Source: Apostichopus japonicus (taxonomy: Eukaryota; Echinodermata; Holothuroidea; Aspidochirotida; Stichopodidae). From it: 64,000 nucleotides of DNA. Positions 1 through 13,281 of this stretch are shown here, piece after piece (position 1 is the stretch's first letter; the number at the start of each line of letters is the position of its first letter). The translations under genes and the position numbers were made by a program. The DNA lies in assembly GCF_037975245.1 (NCBI RefSeq), contig NC_092565.1:5216499-5280498 (forward strand), written 5' to 3'. The notes under the pieces were generated by a model. The model did not search any database and was not told where the DNA came from. It worked only from the letters and a program-made list of their open reading frames with translations.

Positions 1-506
1 AGATTGCACGTAAAAACATTGTAATTTGTATATTCGATGGTGTTTTAAGAGAGTAGCTATTACTCGACGTGTACTCGCAAAGACGTTTTTGAGTGAAGTA
101 AATTACTACTTGCAATTAAATGCAATAATTACAAGGGCGTCCGAAGCTATTTTTGATTGGTACGGCGGTTCAGAGTGTGGCCAACTATCAAAATTATCGG
201 GGGACGTTTGGTAGGTCAAACTATACGCTACGCGCCACCATGGTTGGCGCGTAGCGTAATGGAGAAAATTTTGAAAATATGCCTCACAGATTGCAGGAAA
301 TGGCACTTCCCGAGCTTGAAAACAAGACCCCTGCCATGCCAGAGTAGTCACATTTAGCCTACTTGCCGTCATCATTATTGAAATTTATTGAAACATATAC
401 CTCCAATTTTTTTTTCTCCACTTTTTAGTCCTACTTTATTTTTTTTGCGTCGTGAATATTGGTCCGGCGTTCGCCGGACCTGCCCGTACCGGCTCCGACG
501 CCCCTG
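1..506. mobile_element. Right part of an hAT-type short element cut by the window edge
   Basis: A right terminus reading CGGCTCCGACGCCCCTG (reverse complement CAGGGGCGTCGGAGCCG) ends at 506. It is preceded by an internal palindrome GGTCCGGCG/CGCCGGACC at 461-480. Bases around 233-320 (GCGCCACCATGGTTGGCGCG, then TGGCACTTCCCGAG) resemble the interior of the bounded element at 50571-51120. The left end is not visible. Confidence 0.45.
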
Positions 507-928
507 AATAAAATAAATGTCATAAAAAAAACAGAAAGCATTTCTAAAGGTCAACAAATGGGTAATTCCAAAACCATGTGCAGTTGCCAACAAATTTCTA
601 TGACCTAGCACTGTCATCATGTCATGAATGCATGTACCCTATACAGTACAGGTGAAATGCTAATATTGTGTTTTTGTTCGTTTAATAATTGATTGCGTTT
701 AAACATAAAGCCATGTTCCACGCCTTGCATGTACTCGTAGTGTAAACGCAAATGTTGATGAGTGTAGCGTTTAGCTTATTACCCTCTTATTTAAAACACT
801 AATATTCGATGAGGCATGATACAGACAATCAATTATTATATTTAATTATTACACCTATATAGTATACGTGTGCATCGGACAGATCGACAAGAATGCATTG
901 AAAAATGGGCAGATGCACGTTTCGGAGC

Positions 929-1027
929 CTTGGTAAATATTGGGGGGGCTTATCATGCATTTGCCCCCTCAACTTTTTCATTGGGGGGGCTGAGCCCCCC
1001 CAAGCCCCCCCGGTTCCGCTGCCACTG
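929..1027. mobile_element. Fragment of hAT-like element with G/C tracts
   Basis: Alternating runs of G and C end in CGGTTCCGCTGCCACTG, the same terminal style as the bounded elements near 50.6-51.1 kb. No matching left end or target-site duplication was found, so this is probably a truncated copy, in the adducin intron just before the first exon seen. Confidence 0.4.
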
Positions 1028-1122
1028 CCTTCCTGCAAGTTGGTGACCAAAGCGAATCGTTAAAAGCAAAGATGTCATAGATTGTGGAGGATTTTGAAAT
1101 TTTTTACTTTAAATCGTGACAG

Positions 1123-1365
1123 GTCTCAACTATGAAGTGTGGCCTTTTGCCGATCAGTCAAGAAGCCTTGATTTGTGGCGAGGTCTCGTACTATGACTAC
1201 ACAGGGATCGTGGTCGAAGAGGAACAGAAAGATCAAATCATCAGGGCCCTCGGACCCAAAAACAAGATCCTATTCTTGCGTAACCATGGTATCGTCTGCT
1301 GTGGTGGGTCCATTGAGGAGGCGTACTTCCTAGCCCTCAACTGTGTAGCAGCATGCGAGATACAG
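1123..1365 (+). CDS. ADD1: Adducin exon: end of aldolase-like head domain
   Basis: 81 codons, phase 0 at both ends, beginning VSTMKCGLLPIS and ending ACEIQ just before GTAAAG. The class II aldolase-like fold of adducin has lost metal-dependent catalysis in known members and serves for oligomerisation. The ATG at 1132 is internal, not a start, because the conserved reading continues back to the acceptor AG at 1121-1122. Confidence 0.95.
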
Positions 1366-4300
1366 GTAAAGAATAAGCTGGACTTGGTCCAACGTGGTCA
1401 GATAGCTTGTAAAACTTAGCAGTGTGTGAGGACCGAATGTTCTCTGGGTTATGTTACAGCTTGTTCATTCTCCTCCGTTCCAGAATATTTTGGAGACCTG
1501 TGAAAGTTACATTTTTCATTTTTAAAGCTGTTTCTTAAGGAGCTGGGAATGGGGTGAGGTGGGGGGGGGGAGTTGGAGGGAAAGGGACAAGATTAGTCAA
1601 CTCCAAACACAAAGTAAATGGTATGGATTGAGTTAATCTTTGATATGGACCTCTTCACTGAGAATAGTCTTCTGAAATTTTCAGACTGTTTCAAAACAAT
1701 GTAATTAATTTGGAAGATTTAGGGTCTTGGGAATGAATGTTTCTCCTAGCCTACACGGAACTTGATTTTGCCATTAGCATAGTCTGCTCGTCTATCAATA
1801 TGTAGTCATTACACTCTCCTGAACTCTCCTCACCTCCAAGGATTCCGCTTCTGTGCAAACTTTTGTGTGCTTTCCCCCCGAGTCGAACTATGCTCTGAGT
1901 AACAGCAGAAAGCCACCTGCAATAGCAAAGCCTGCTCCATGAAAATGAAAAGAAAATAACAGCGGTTGAAAAAAGTACGTTTGGCTGGAATAATAGCCAG
2001 TCTTGATGCGACTTGCCGACTCCAAATCGGATTTATGGATTTGGATTAAGGCATAGTAGGGAGATGTTTGCTTTCTAACATGTATGTGCACTAATAATGT
2101 TGACATTCATCGATAAAGTTCCCATAATATTCTTTTTGATGTCTGACCCCAAGGGCAAGGTTACCCACCTGGAAGATGTGTTTCACTATTGACCTTGGAA
2201 TCCAGGGGTCTTTTGGCTACTGTAAATCCTTAGAAAGCTACCAGTTGAAATTGTGGGAAAAGAATTCTCTTAGAGATCTTTTATGAAGTCATAATTGAGT
2301 TTTCTATTTGTCTGTCTTGAAGGTTCAGCAACACAGCTTACTAGTGGGTTGGGATTACAAGTGGTGGGGGAAGGGGGGGGTGTTGATGGGCAGGAATGGG
2401 AGTACTTGGTCCTCTCTTCTCCCTGCAGCATCAAGAGTTGGTTGTCTGGGTTTTGTCAACCTATAATTTTATCAATCGGTGTGTGTGGTTTTTTTTTGTC
2501 GAGTCTGGGTAACAAACAATGGTCGGTACAAAGCGGATTATCTGCTTTCTAATAAAGTTAATCTGATGACACTAACATCATGAAAGGAAAGCTGGGATTG
2601 CTCCCGAGGGTCTTAGTAAGTTTGATGAGCTCAGCTTGCGCCCGCAGGCGTCCACAGGATTCCCTATAAAATCGTTTGGAGAAGACGCCTAAACACAAAC
2701 ATCCGTTTTCCCCGATAGTGTTACGATGCTTCTATTGTCCCTCACTGCAGTATTACATAATGCATATATGCCTATTTGCTATCATGGTGCCTTGCAGAAT
2801 CCAGGCATCGGTTATATCCACCATAGAGAAGTTGACATCTGTTTTGTCCCTTAAAGAGCAAATTATCAAATAGCCAAGTTTGGTCCAGTTTTGTTGACAG
2901 ACAAAAAAAATTTTGGATTGGGAACAAATGAAGTATTATTGCCCAGACAGACAGTTGCTCAAATATTTGCCTATTCAAGGAGAAGTGCATTTCTGTGTTT
3001 GTTCTGTAATGGCAGTATTGAGCTCTTTTGTCCCTTGCCAGAGAGATGGAAGACAAAATGCTTCCAGAGGTTCACTTGCTAAAGATTCTAAGGTTTCTTA
3101 AGAAGGTTGAAAGTCCAACTGGATTTAAGCCAGAAAGGACTCTTAAGTGGGTCTTGTATTTTTGAAGTTGAATGCCAAACGGATGGTTTCTTCGGCAACC
3201 ATGTATGATGTTATCTGAAATTGCTTGAGTTTCATTTCATTAGAGGGCATATATAAGAAGCTCCTTAGCAGTGTAAGGGACCAGCAGAGCAATGTCGCAA
3301 CAAGGAATGGCAAAGGAGGAATAAGAGAGGTTATTAAGGTCGCTCGTAAGACCCGCATTCGATAATTTAACAACACACTGCATTCAAACATTTTACCGTT
3401 CTGTTATTCATTATTCGTGACAGATACGTGCCGTAGCCGTTGGCCTGGATAATGTCATCCACCTACCGGATGAAGTCAGAGACAAGGTCCGTGAAGCGAC
3501 CGCCAAGGGCGCAGGTGGGGTCAGTGAGACAGGACATAAACTGAAGGTCGGTGAATTGGAGTTCGAAGCCATGATGAGACATTTGGACAATATGGTAAGA
3601 TTTCGAAATGCAATATTTCAACACACTCAGCCTGCAACCTCTGTGCAGCAGAGGAACTAGCCTTTTTTGCATTTAAAGATCCTGGCAGACATAGCAATAA
3701 TTTACTATGCTAGTTGACAACCGATGGCGTAGCTAGTTAGCGTATGAGCTTTTTGATCACATGCGTACCAAGCGAATGCGCTTTATTACGTGAGATGATT
3801 CAGTGAGTTGTGTGAAGTCAGTGTGGATAAGCAGGTAGCTTCGTTCAGTCAAAGTAAAAAGCTGTGACGTATCAGGGACGGTTGGATACACCATTCGATT
3901 TGATTTGTGTCATACTTTAAAACTCTAACAAATTGTTACAGCTTGATATTTTCATAGATTCAATACATATATATAGTATTGGCAAGCTCTTGACTTAAAA
4001 TCAGAATGGTTTCATATGCTATTGAACACAATCGATACTTTATCGGTTTTGGGGGAACTTCATGAAGCTCCCTACAAGTGATCTGTCGCACACCCCACCC
4101 ATTTTGAAAATATTTTCAAGATCACCTGCATGCCAAATTGTGCCGTATACCATAGAAATGGCATAGAAACGGAACGGAATGTTCCAATTAGTTCGGTGCT
4201 GTATGCAACCGAAGACAGCGAATGTGTGAGATTTTCAAAAGAGATACTTGTGGAAGACTTTATATGTAATCATTTCATGAGTAAAACCGCAAAGAAGACA

Positions 4301-7300
4301 AAGGTGGAGGAATGTTGTGCTGCTGATGGTGTTAGTAAGGGTGAGTGAGATCTGCACCCAGCTCAAAAATTTGATCGCAGGCACTTTTTAAATTTGTGAC
4401 AGGGTTACAGAACAGGCTACGTGTACCGCCAGCCGTTTGTGAGACACGAACTGAAGCCCAAGAGCGACGTCGCCTACCCAGCCGCCTCCACCAACTTCAC
4501 CTACATCTATGACAACGATTTTGAGAAGAGCAAATATGAGTCACCGATCAAGATGTTGAACAGGAGGCAGGCCGGCGAGAAGACGAAATGGCTGAACACG
4601 CCAAACACATACTCCAAGGTGGAGGTAGCCCAAGAGTATGCCGACTGGGGAGAGAAAGAGGAAGTGGAAGGGGAAGACGAAGGCTACAAGTCGAAGATAC
4701 ACGTGAGTAGTAGTGACATGTAATCGGTAGTAGGCTCATCATCCGTTTGACAGACCTCATCACCCGACAGAATCCTTAATTTTGGGCTACCTTGACAGTT
4801 CAAGACATCGAAGAGGCACTTGCCAAGGTGATGAGAATGTTTGGATTTGAGCACTTCAGAAGCAAAAAAATCTAAATCTAAAATGTCCTACAGATGGAAT
4901 TATCAGAAGTTAGTCATCCTTTGGTCGATTGCTATTTGTTTGCTATTTATTTGGCAATTTGATCTTTTTAGAGGGAGGACAGGGAATGAAAGGTGGGGTG
5001 GGGGGTGGGGGGAAGCTTGGTCGGAATGGGATTATGAGTTAATAACAAAGATCATAGTGAATAACGGGATGATCACCCATTCTTGACAATGTGGTTTTGT
5101 GTCATCCACAAGAGGGGATTTTATCTCACAACTCTTCTCTCGCGTTACATTTTTCACAGTGGGTAGGTGACAAGGACCACAAGAGTGGTGATTCGCTGGC
5201 TTTCTCAGATCCACAACAGTTTGCAAGACAGGGACAAGATCCTAAGGAGTACAAGAAGAAGGCTAAAACCGTACGTTGATGACGTCATACACTGTTTTTC
5301 TTAATTTTATTATCATTTATTATTATTTTTTTTATGACTTTCACCACTTTCTCCTAATTCCTCTCACTTCTTTCCCATTTTTCGCCTCTCCCCTTATTCG
5401 GTCTTCCGAGGAGTAAATGATGTATCCGGTATGATATAGAAAAAGTGATAAAAAAAAAGAAAGATAATGCAAAAGTGTATCAGTGGGTGTGGCCCTGGAT
5501 TCGTTGAAGTGGGACTCCCCACGTAGGGAGCATTCTCCCCATGTAGGGAGCATTCTCCACATGTAGGGAGCATTCTCCTTATGTAGGGAGCATTCTCCAC
5601 ATGTAGAGAGCATTCTCCCAAGAAAATGTTTGAAATTGTGCTTATTAGTACTTTTAATGTCAGGTTGAAGCGTAGTGGGTTTTTTTCCATTTCCATTCCA
5701 TCCCGCCCTCACCACCTCCCCACCCAGGATCATTTTACACGCAGCAGACCCTTAGCAAGCCTCAAAACTTTACTGTGAGAACTTTAGACACTTAAATTTT
5801 TCATTCTTAATTCCATCCTCTTTAGTATCACTATTCTATGTCCGCTAAGTGTTATGTTATGTGTCTTCTTAGTGCTATGTTGTGTGTTCTGTCATTTTGA
5901 CATCTTTGATAGATGTCCCAAAGGGTGTGTGCCGGTGAAGTTTCCGTAATCATATTAGCCAGAAATGAATAATTGATGAGGGTCACACCTGCATCCAACG
6001 TACCGAGGCATTATCTCTCACGCTACACGCTCCTTGCAGCTGGTGCCAGGACAGTGGTGGCAAAATGCATGAATGTTTAATGCCTCATCCTTAATGGCAG
6101 AGAGACTGTGAATAGAAAGTGTTATAATGTTACCAACGAGGATGTTGTCTACCCTTTGAATTTCAGGTTAGGCAAGAGCGTTTTGGGGATAAGACGCACC
6201 CTGGACCCATCTCTGAAGTTCTGGCAGGTATAACTTACGGAGATGCTCGCAGGACACAGGTGCGTTGAAATTTTCCTTGTCTCCGTCCCCCTTCACCTTC
6301 CATTCTTCTCCTCCCCCTCCCCCTGCCCCTCCTCTGCATTTATTTATAAAGTCTTAAAGGTACTAGAGCTTACATTTCTAAATTACTGCATCTCTCCTTT
6401 TAGGTTATGAATAGCAGAGCCACTCTCCTATTTCTGTTTATAGATTGTTTATGATATCCGTACCAGTATAAAGTTTACCTGCTACGTTCGGGAGTATGTC
6501 AGCTGATAAAGGTTTTTTGTTTCATCGACAAAGACCGAAATAAATTGGTGTAAGGTTACACAGCAGTTGTACTGGTATGCTCCTGTAGACAAGGCAGAAT
6601 AAAACGTCCGTGTTACCTGTTGGGTTCTAACACGCCTCATACCAGCACAGCAGTTTCGTGTAAGCTTTTACGCTGGTTCGAGAGTAAACCACCTGTATCA
6701 GCTCAACGACCCTCACATCAATAAAGTGTATTGTTTCACCCAGTGAGGAACATAGCAGAGAAAACCCTGGAAAAAATTAACTGAAAAAATGCAGCCAACT
6801 GAATATCCCAAAATTCTTGGAATGAACGTTATACTGTAAGCATTGATCAAGATCTAATAATTTGGTAAAGTTTGTTCAAGGTACCAGTTAACTTCAGAAT
6901 AGAAAGTCTTTTATTTTTTTTTAGTTTGTTTTTCTCCGTCTGTAGTTAGGATATAGCTTGGCTGGCCTATCCCCCAATCCCAACAAATTTTGTAATGTTA
7001 TTTGATTAAGCAATATCTTGACCACACCTACCAATGGGCTGCAAAAAAATCTAAAGTATCCTTACTTAGAAAACTTTTAAAAATCTCCATCGTTAATCCA
7101 AAACAAGTTCTAAGTAATAGAAAGAGAGAAAATAAAAGGAAGGGCGGGGCAGTTTTGTTTATCAATGTGTCTGGTGTGACAGTCATAAAGATACCATTCA
7201 TGTGTACTTATTTAAGTGTGGTGAAATTTACAAATGGTCTCGACATCCCTGCCATTAGGTTCTATGTAGGTAATATTAGTGAATGTACCTCAAGAAAGTA

Positions 7301-10300
7301 CATATGCTCCAGGAAAAAGAGAGAAATTAGCCACTCCCCCTCCCCCCCACACTCCACCCAGTAAAATGTGTGGGTAAATTGACACTGAAGCTAGTACTTG
7401 GACATGCCACTGGAGTTGCACTTCATTTTAAAATCAATAGGTTGATTAAACTTCCATTGATCAGATTGAATTAATTGATCAATCTCAACTTACTAAAGCC
7501 AGCTTTCTAGGAAACAAATGTCTTTCAGTTTTGACATGTTTTGATATTCTTCATTAATTATTACACAAAGAGATGTTGGTTTTAAGTGTAGAAATCATGT
7601 CACCTTTTATGTGAGTTTCCATAAATCAATGCTTTGCTTTACTTTTGTTGGTGAGCTCGGTTTGATCAGTGCTGTTCTTCCCAACCTCTACCCTCCCTCC
7701 GTCCTATCCCCATCCCCAAATTGCAGTTGTTTTCGGATTGGTTTGACTTAACTCACATGTTTGGAAAACTTGCCTGCAGCTTTTGTTTTCTTTTCAATTG
7801 AGTGTTTTGTTTTTAAATTATTTTTGAAGTGATATTGTTTCGTAAGCTTCACTCTCACCCTCATTTTGCATGAAAAAATGTTTTTATGGTAATGTGTGTC
7901 TCTTTGCTGAACATCAGAAAGAAAAAAAAAAAATACCAGACGATAATTTCATAATGAAACTTATAGTTTAGAGAATGAATACCCAGGAAATTCTCAAAGA
8001 GTATTATTTTTAGATTTGCAAAAGTTCTGATTCTGCCAGACTATGTTTTATTGTTCAGTTAAAGTAGCATTCATCTTGAAAAATCTCAATAAAAAACCAA
8101 ACCATGTTAACCATATCAAATACAAACATAATCGATGTTCAAATGATAGAAATTACACAAAGAGGAAGTTTTAACCTCCGACTATGGTCCATATTAGCTG
8201 TTAGCGTTAGTCTTTACCATGTTTTTACTGTTTCTAGCTTTAGTGTTTGGCTAACAAACAGTTACGAAAAACAAAAAATTGGGGGGAAAAGTGCTCCTTT
8301 AATCCAAATTGCCTGCTTGGAATATCGCTCCACTTTGAGTCAAATTACAGTAGTGCATGTCACAGTCGAACCCTGTCTTTCTTCGATCTCCTTAAACTAG
8401 ATCCCAAAAATTGCTTGACTTTCTCTCTCCAAACTGCCATGTTGTCTTGACCGAAAAATGGGGAAAGGAGAAATTTTTTTTTTTTTTAATTCAGCCATAT
8501 TTTTAGGCGTTTTTTTTGTTGCTGTTCAGCAAAGAAATGCTATGATGATGTTATTTTGCTATGACGTTGTCACAACGTGTCACAACGTGTCACAAGTCTG
8601 TATTTACTTTGTCGTTGATGTTGTTGCAAGTTTTGGTTTTCCTTCCCCACTCGGTCATCCAGGATGCACCATTGTCGGATTCTCGTGACGGTATGGAACC
8701 GGGCCAACAGGTATAAGAAATCAATTTAATAACAAAAGCAAAACAAAAGCGCATCTTGGGAGATCATCATTTTGTCACGGTGGATATATATTGCAGACTT
8801 GAGGTTTCCGTATTATCTATGAGGACATTATTAAATCAAAAATTAGTAGAAACTTAAGTTCTCTTTCACCCTGTTTACCTCAACCATTTTCATTTCACTT
8901 GGTGGTGGAGGGTGATGGGTGGTGGGCGGGGGGGGGTTAGATTCTACCCTGAATATTCAAAATCAAAATTCTTAAAACCACAGAAAGATCAAATGTATGT
9001 GACGATCATGAAGTCTTACTTACCTTGCATATAACAAATGGGACAGAGGTGATCAGGCTAATTAGCCATGTGATATTGCACCTCTTTGGGCGTGGGTAGG
9101 AGGGGGAGAAATACACCAAGGCTTTCGTACGGAATATTGCATAATATTGCGTTCACCTGGCGGTAATTGGAATTTAATGTAAAGTGTAGCAGGTGAAACA
9201 ATACTTCACAAAATTGATTGATCTTTTAGCTTTTAATTCAGTCTTCGTGTCTGAAATGCTCTCTCAACCGATTCTCCATTCAGTGATAAAAACGACATGT
9301 GGAGTCTACTTTAAGTCTCTGCTTGTTTGTTTGTTTCCGTCCTCTCGAAATATGAAAGTCTCAATGTCTGCCCCATCCATGTTTTGCCATGCCAAGCATC
9401 ATACATTTACCGGCTAATTGCACCCATTTCGACGGCGCTGAAGTAAAACTCATCAAAATGTTTTCAGGGAGCTATCCAGTATCCAGTAGCTACTTGACCA
9501 GATACAGGTTATTTGAACAATTAGTGAAATGCTACCAGCCACTCTACTGATTGCAGGTGTGACTACCAGTAGTAAATGTGCTTTGAATACCCTCAACTCT
9601 CTATTCATTGGCTTTTATGCTCTCTGGTTTTGGCCTATCAAAAAAAAAATGTATACCAAAGCTAAAAAGATGAAAAACACTACCCACATGCTGTAAAATG
9701 CTTTTCCTTGACACACTAACAGCAAAACAATGCTTAACAATGCTAGTGTGGTGCTCAGATGTTCAAACCGGTGATCAGACAATTTTAAATGCAGGATAAT
9801 TTCTTTTCTTGAGTCTTCAATATTTATAGAAAAACATGATACCAATCAGTTTTCAATCAGGTTTTCAACCAAATTTTGAAAAAGCAAAAAACAGACAAAT
9901 AAAATTTTCAACTACATCAAGATTGATGTCAAGTAAATGAAATTAAAACCAAAGAAAAAGAACAAGGAAATGCTTATCAGTTTTAAGGGCCAAAAGGTTA
10001 TCATTTTCCAATTAAGTTGCTTCTGATCTGAGCATTGAAAAATTGGATGTACTACTCCAAAAAAACAAACCAAGAAATGTGCATTGTCAATAAAATATTT
10101 CCTGCATTCAAGCACTTCATTAAAGCAGCCCAAATCTCAATACTTGAAGTGCTTTTGTTCATTTCTCTATTAAGGTTTCTTTTTTCTTTTTTTGGTTTTG
10201 GTTCTGTATTCTTCCTCCTTTTATGTATCTGCACATTAACTGCTTTGCTTGTGCCTGCTCACATTTCAAGTTTTCATGTATTCCTTTTTTCTTTTCTTTT

Positions 10301-12674
10301 GGCATGCTTGCACTCACATTGACTTTTTATTTTCAAACTTATTATTTTCAATATTTGTTATAATGTTATATAATATGAATACAAAATTAAAAACTTTTGA
10401 ATAATACAATTTTGTTTGGGTCAATTTCTGGTAATATTTCCCTTCACGTTGAAGTTTTCACTTGGGTTGGGATGGGATTGAGGATGGGAGATTGTTGGCC
10501 CTCAGAGAGGAATAAAATGAGGGACATGTCACGCCATATCAAGATTTGTGGTCAGTGTTGTTCTGCGTGTCCTGCTTAATGTACAATGCTCTCATCTTTC
10601 GGATGATTCGACCAATCAGCATTCACTCCAGGACCATGTTAAGTTGTCACATTTTGTGGCATTCTTTTCCTCTACTTCCTTGGACTCTTCAAAGCCGTTG
10701 ATATTAAATGAGACGAGCTTCTTTGAACTGTTGAGAGAAGAGTGAAAAAACAAACAAACCAGAAATTAAAAAGGAGACTATGAAACAAAGAGAAAGCAGT
10801 ACAGTTGCCTTTAGTCCAAATTGGTCATAATTATCGTAATGGGCGTTTGTGACGGTCAATGATTACTTCCTTCCTGGGGTTGAAAAAATCGTTAAAAGCT
10901 TTTGTCACTGGGTCCTGTCTTTCTTCCAACCCGTTGTTGACAAATTTACCTGTTTAGAGTTCCTCCTGTCAAGAGTTACGGGTCTTACTTTTTATTGCTC
11001 TTTGCTATCATCTCAGTGAAGCTTGAATATATATGCAAATGTAAAGTTGATATGAATTATTAAACTTATGCATTTATCCATATCATTATAATTATAATGA
11101 ACTTTCTGCATGAACATTATATCACAAAATAACACTATCACATTTCTGCTTTCCATCTTGAGAGAGGGATGTATATTTTACAGTCTTTCTGTAATATTTT
11201 ATGTCTTATGTTCATGCCATGATGGCCGCCTTTATATTTATAATTACAATTGGACAGAATTATGAATTATATTATATTAGACATGGAAGAAAATTAAACT
11301 GACAAATTTGCTTTGCTGATTCTTGTCTTGGTCAAAAAGAGGGACGAGAGAAACACAACAGAGGGTTGTATATATATGAATTAACAGCTCACACCTTGTC
11401 TGCCTTGATTTACCCACCTCAGCCAATCGACCCGAATGCTCAAGTCTACGCCAAGTCTAAAGGAATTATCCAGAGGGAGTACCAAGACGAGGCTGTACTG
11501 TACACGGCCTACGCTCCCAATCCATTCACGTCGATGTCAGAGAGAGAAATCCTTGATTACAAGAAAGAAATTGCGGACAAAACTGGTCAAGGTTTGTTCA
11601 TCTCACTTTACAAGTCCTGTTGTATAAATTGTTTTTTTTTTTATCTGTCCTTTTTTATTTTTTTTGGTGTGGTGGGTGGGGGGACCAGGGGATGGGCATA
11701 CTGGTCTGATATGAGGGCTCACTGACATGGCTTGGGTCTATGACTGTTCAGCCTTTGTCCTCCCTTCCCTTCCCCCTCACCCTCCCAAGAAAAGGAAATT
11801 GCCATGAAAGACAGATTTACACCCTACTTTAGATGTTATCAGTATAAGTCTGTCTATTTCGCTCTTCAAGGAGAGTGAGAGAAACCCATCTCCGTACGAT
11901 TCCTCCTCCACGTCACAGATGTGAATCTCCCCTCAGCAGTTCCAGTTTTGGCTTATATCATGCTACCCCCTCTCCATCCCACCACATTCAAATCCTGCTC
12001 CTACTCTCCCACTCCACTTCTGTTAAACTCCCCTACCGTCCCATTGCCCCTGCCCCACCACCCCTACCACCCCTACCTACACCATCACCCTAGCTTATAC
12101 CCTGCTCGTAGTCTGAAATAGAATGGTCTGTCGTCACACCTCTGGAGGGTGGTGTTGACCCACTCTCAGTCAATGGATTACATCATCATCATCAACTCTC
12201 ACTCATAGATCTACTTTTCTCTCCTCTTCTTCGCCACAGATGTGAAGGAGATTGAGCTGATCGTGCAAGCAGAGGAGACTGAAATTAAAGAAACCAAGGA
12301 GGAGAGTGAAGATGGAGAGAAGGTCAAAACGCAGAAAATTACAACCAAGACTGTGACCATTCACGGAGGTAATAGTCTGCCAGAGCGTACCACTTACGGC
12401 TGGTGCAGAGAGAGAGAGATGGAAGGTCGTTGTCATTCCTCCTATTCAAGACACGGCTAGATAATGTAGCTATGAATTGTGATCTTACAATTCATTTTAG
12501 TCCTGTTCCTGTATTCTCCAGCTTCCTCTCTCTCTTAACCCAGCACAACCCTCTTAAAACTTAAAATAAGTGGGCTATAGTATGTATGTGTGTGTGTGTA
12601 TGTATGTATGGTTGCGTGTACGTGTGTATGTATGTATGTATGTATGTATGTATGTATGTATGTATGTATGTATG

Positions 12675-12707
<33 letters not shown>

Positions 12708-13281
12708 TATGGTCTAAAGCCATGAATGACTGAACTATGGCCCACTAAATACATCACATGCATAAATAGGTTTGATACAGTCATGGCAGAAATTAATGAT
12801 TGTCTCGTCAATGTCTCTTTCTTTGATTTCATGATTTGACGAAGGAGTGAAACTCACCCAGATCTGCGTTATCACTAAGTTACTTTGACACTTTTGAACA
12901 ATCCTGTTCTAGTTTTGTGTTGACCGATAGCTAAGTGACCTTACTCAACGGTTAATGACCGATAGCTAAGTGACCATACCCCAATGGCTAAGTTCACCTC
13001 GTCCGGTTGTTTTGTACGATCGCAGTTTTTCCATCCTTTCTCTCTCTTCACAAACTCTTTCAGATGAACCGGGGACAGTAGAAACAACCACAGTCAGTAT
13101 CGTGAACGGCGAGAAGGAAGACGACGATGACAGGGCACCCTCCCCCACCCCAGAGGGCAGTCAGAGCGTGGAAGGATCCCCCTCGAAGGACTCGTCCCTC
13201 TCGCCGACCAAGAAGAAGAAGAAGTTCCGAACGCCATCATTCTTGTCAAAGAAGAAGAAGGACAAAAAGGCGGAGAGCTAG
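1123..13281 (+). CDS. ADD1: Adducin (alpha/beta/gamma family), 3' part of gene, eight exons
   Basis: Adducin is a membrane-skeleton protein that caps actin barbed ends and recruits spectrin to actin at the cell cortex. Exons seen: 1123-1365, 3424-3594, 4403-4702, 5160-5270, 6167-6259, 11423-11591, 12240-12368, 13064-13281. They join in frame to 477 residues plus TAG. Every junction has an AG acceptor and GT donor, and the phases agree (0,0,0,0,0,1,1). The first exon is the end of the aldolase-like head domain (MKCGLLPIS, RNHGIV, ACEIQ). Next come the neck (ELEFEAMMRHLDNMGYRTGY), the EKTKWLN segment, the tail motif APNPFTSMSEREILDYKKE, and a lysine-rich MARCKS-like end (KKKKKFRTPSFLSKKKK) with the PKC-target serine. 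Human alpha-adducin has about 737 residues, so roughly the first third lies upstream of the window. Invertebrates generally have one adducin equally related to ADD1-3, so the symbol is by family. The 5.2-kb fifth intron could hide alternative exons that I did not recognise. Confidence 0.95.
3424..3594 (+). CDS. ADD1: Adducin exon: neck region
   Basis: 57 codons, phase 0, from IRAVAVGLDNVIHLPDEVR to ELEFEAMMRHLDNM, with donor GTAAGA. It corresponds to the human segment ending in EQEFEALMRMLDNL. The start of the exon is more divergent, as is usual for the neck. Confidence 0.93.
4403..4702 (+). CDS. ADD1: Adducin exon: GYRTGY to EKTKWLN segment
   Basis: 100 codons, phase 0. It starts GYRTGYVYRQPF (human GYRTGYPYRYP) and contains EKTKWLN (human EKTRWLN), followed by an acidic stretch (EKEEVEGEDEGYKSK). 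Donor GTGAGT. Confidence 0.95.
5160..5270 (+). CDS. ADD1: Adducin exon: WVGDKD...NPKE-like segment
   Basis: 37 codons, phase 0, between a TTTTTCACAG acceptor and a GTACGT donor. WVGDKDHKSGD aligns with the human WTKEDGHRTS stretch, and QDPKEYKKKAKT with NPKEVQEMRNK. Open reading continues past the donor, but joining at ACC gives the conserved continuation VRQERF in the next exon. Confidence 0.88.
5515..5622. repeat. 20-bp minisatellite in adducin intron
   Basis: About five tandem copies of a 20-bp unit like CATGTAGGGAGCATTCTCCC, differing by one or two bases each. It yields incidental open frames on the - strand rich in GECSLH repeats, which are not genes. Confidence 0.85.
6167..6259 (+). 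CDS. ADD1: Adducin exon: VRQERFGDKT...GDARRTQ
   Basis: 31 codons, phase 0, acceptor TTTCAG and donor GTGCGT. GPISEVLAGITYGDARRTQ parallels human GPQSQVLCGVVMDRSLVQ. The exon is too short for most ORF callers. It was placed by junctions and by matching the human segment between NPKE and APNPF/GPNPF. Confidence 0.88.
6260..11422 (+). other. Large adducin intron
   Basis: 5.2 kb without recognisable coding sequence. It is AT-rich with scattered homopolymers and a short GTCACAAC direct repeat near 8570-8595. Several short open frames show no family resemblance and no flanking splice context consistent with adducin. Confidence 0.6.
11423..11591 (+). CDS. ADD1: Adducin exon: NPFT tail motif
   Basis: 56 codons plus one base (phase 1). 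KSKGIIQREYQDEAVLYTAY is followed by APNPFTSMSEREILDYKKEI, the counterpart of human GPNPFTTLTDRELEEYRREV. Acceptor CACCTCAG, donor GTTTGT. Confidence 0.94.
12240..12368 (+). CDS. ADD1: Adducin exon: acidic/lysine tail linker
   Basis: 43 codons split at both ends in phase 1, reading DVKEIELIVQAEETEIKETK and onward to TKTVTIHGG. It is low-complexity and charged, as expected of the unstructured adducin tail. No close match to a particular human exon is claimed. It is supported by a clean acceptor, a clean donor and phase agreement. Confidence 0.82.
12583..12704. repeat. TATG tetranucleotide microsatellite
   Basis: A nearly pure TATG/TGTA run, slightly interrupted at its left end (GTGTGTGTG, then GTTGCGTGTACG). 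It lies in the last-but-one adducin intron and gives a spurious antisense YIHT-repeat frame. Confidence 0.95.
13064..13281 (+). CDS. ADD1: Adducin terminal exon: MARCKS-like basic domain
   Basis: 72 codons ending AES followed by TAG at 13279-13281. An acidic SP/TP-rich stretch (DDDDRAPSPTPEGSQSVEGS) precedes SPTKKKKKFRTPSFLSKKKK. This basic cluster is the adducin calmodulin/PKC-regulated domain that drives capping and spectrin recruitment; the serine in TPSFL is the expected PKC site. Confidence 0.96.

Noticed and set aside
5341-5733. 130-codon minus frame with repeated GECSLH
   Set aside because: Product of the 20-bp minisatellite in an adducin intron.
12535-12723. 62-codon YIHT-repeat frame
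   Set aside because: Translation of the TATG microsatellite.
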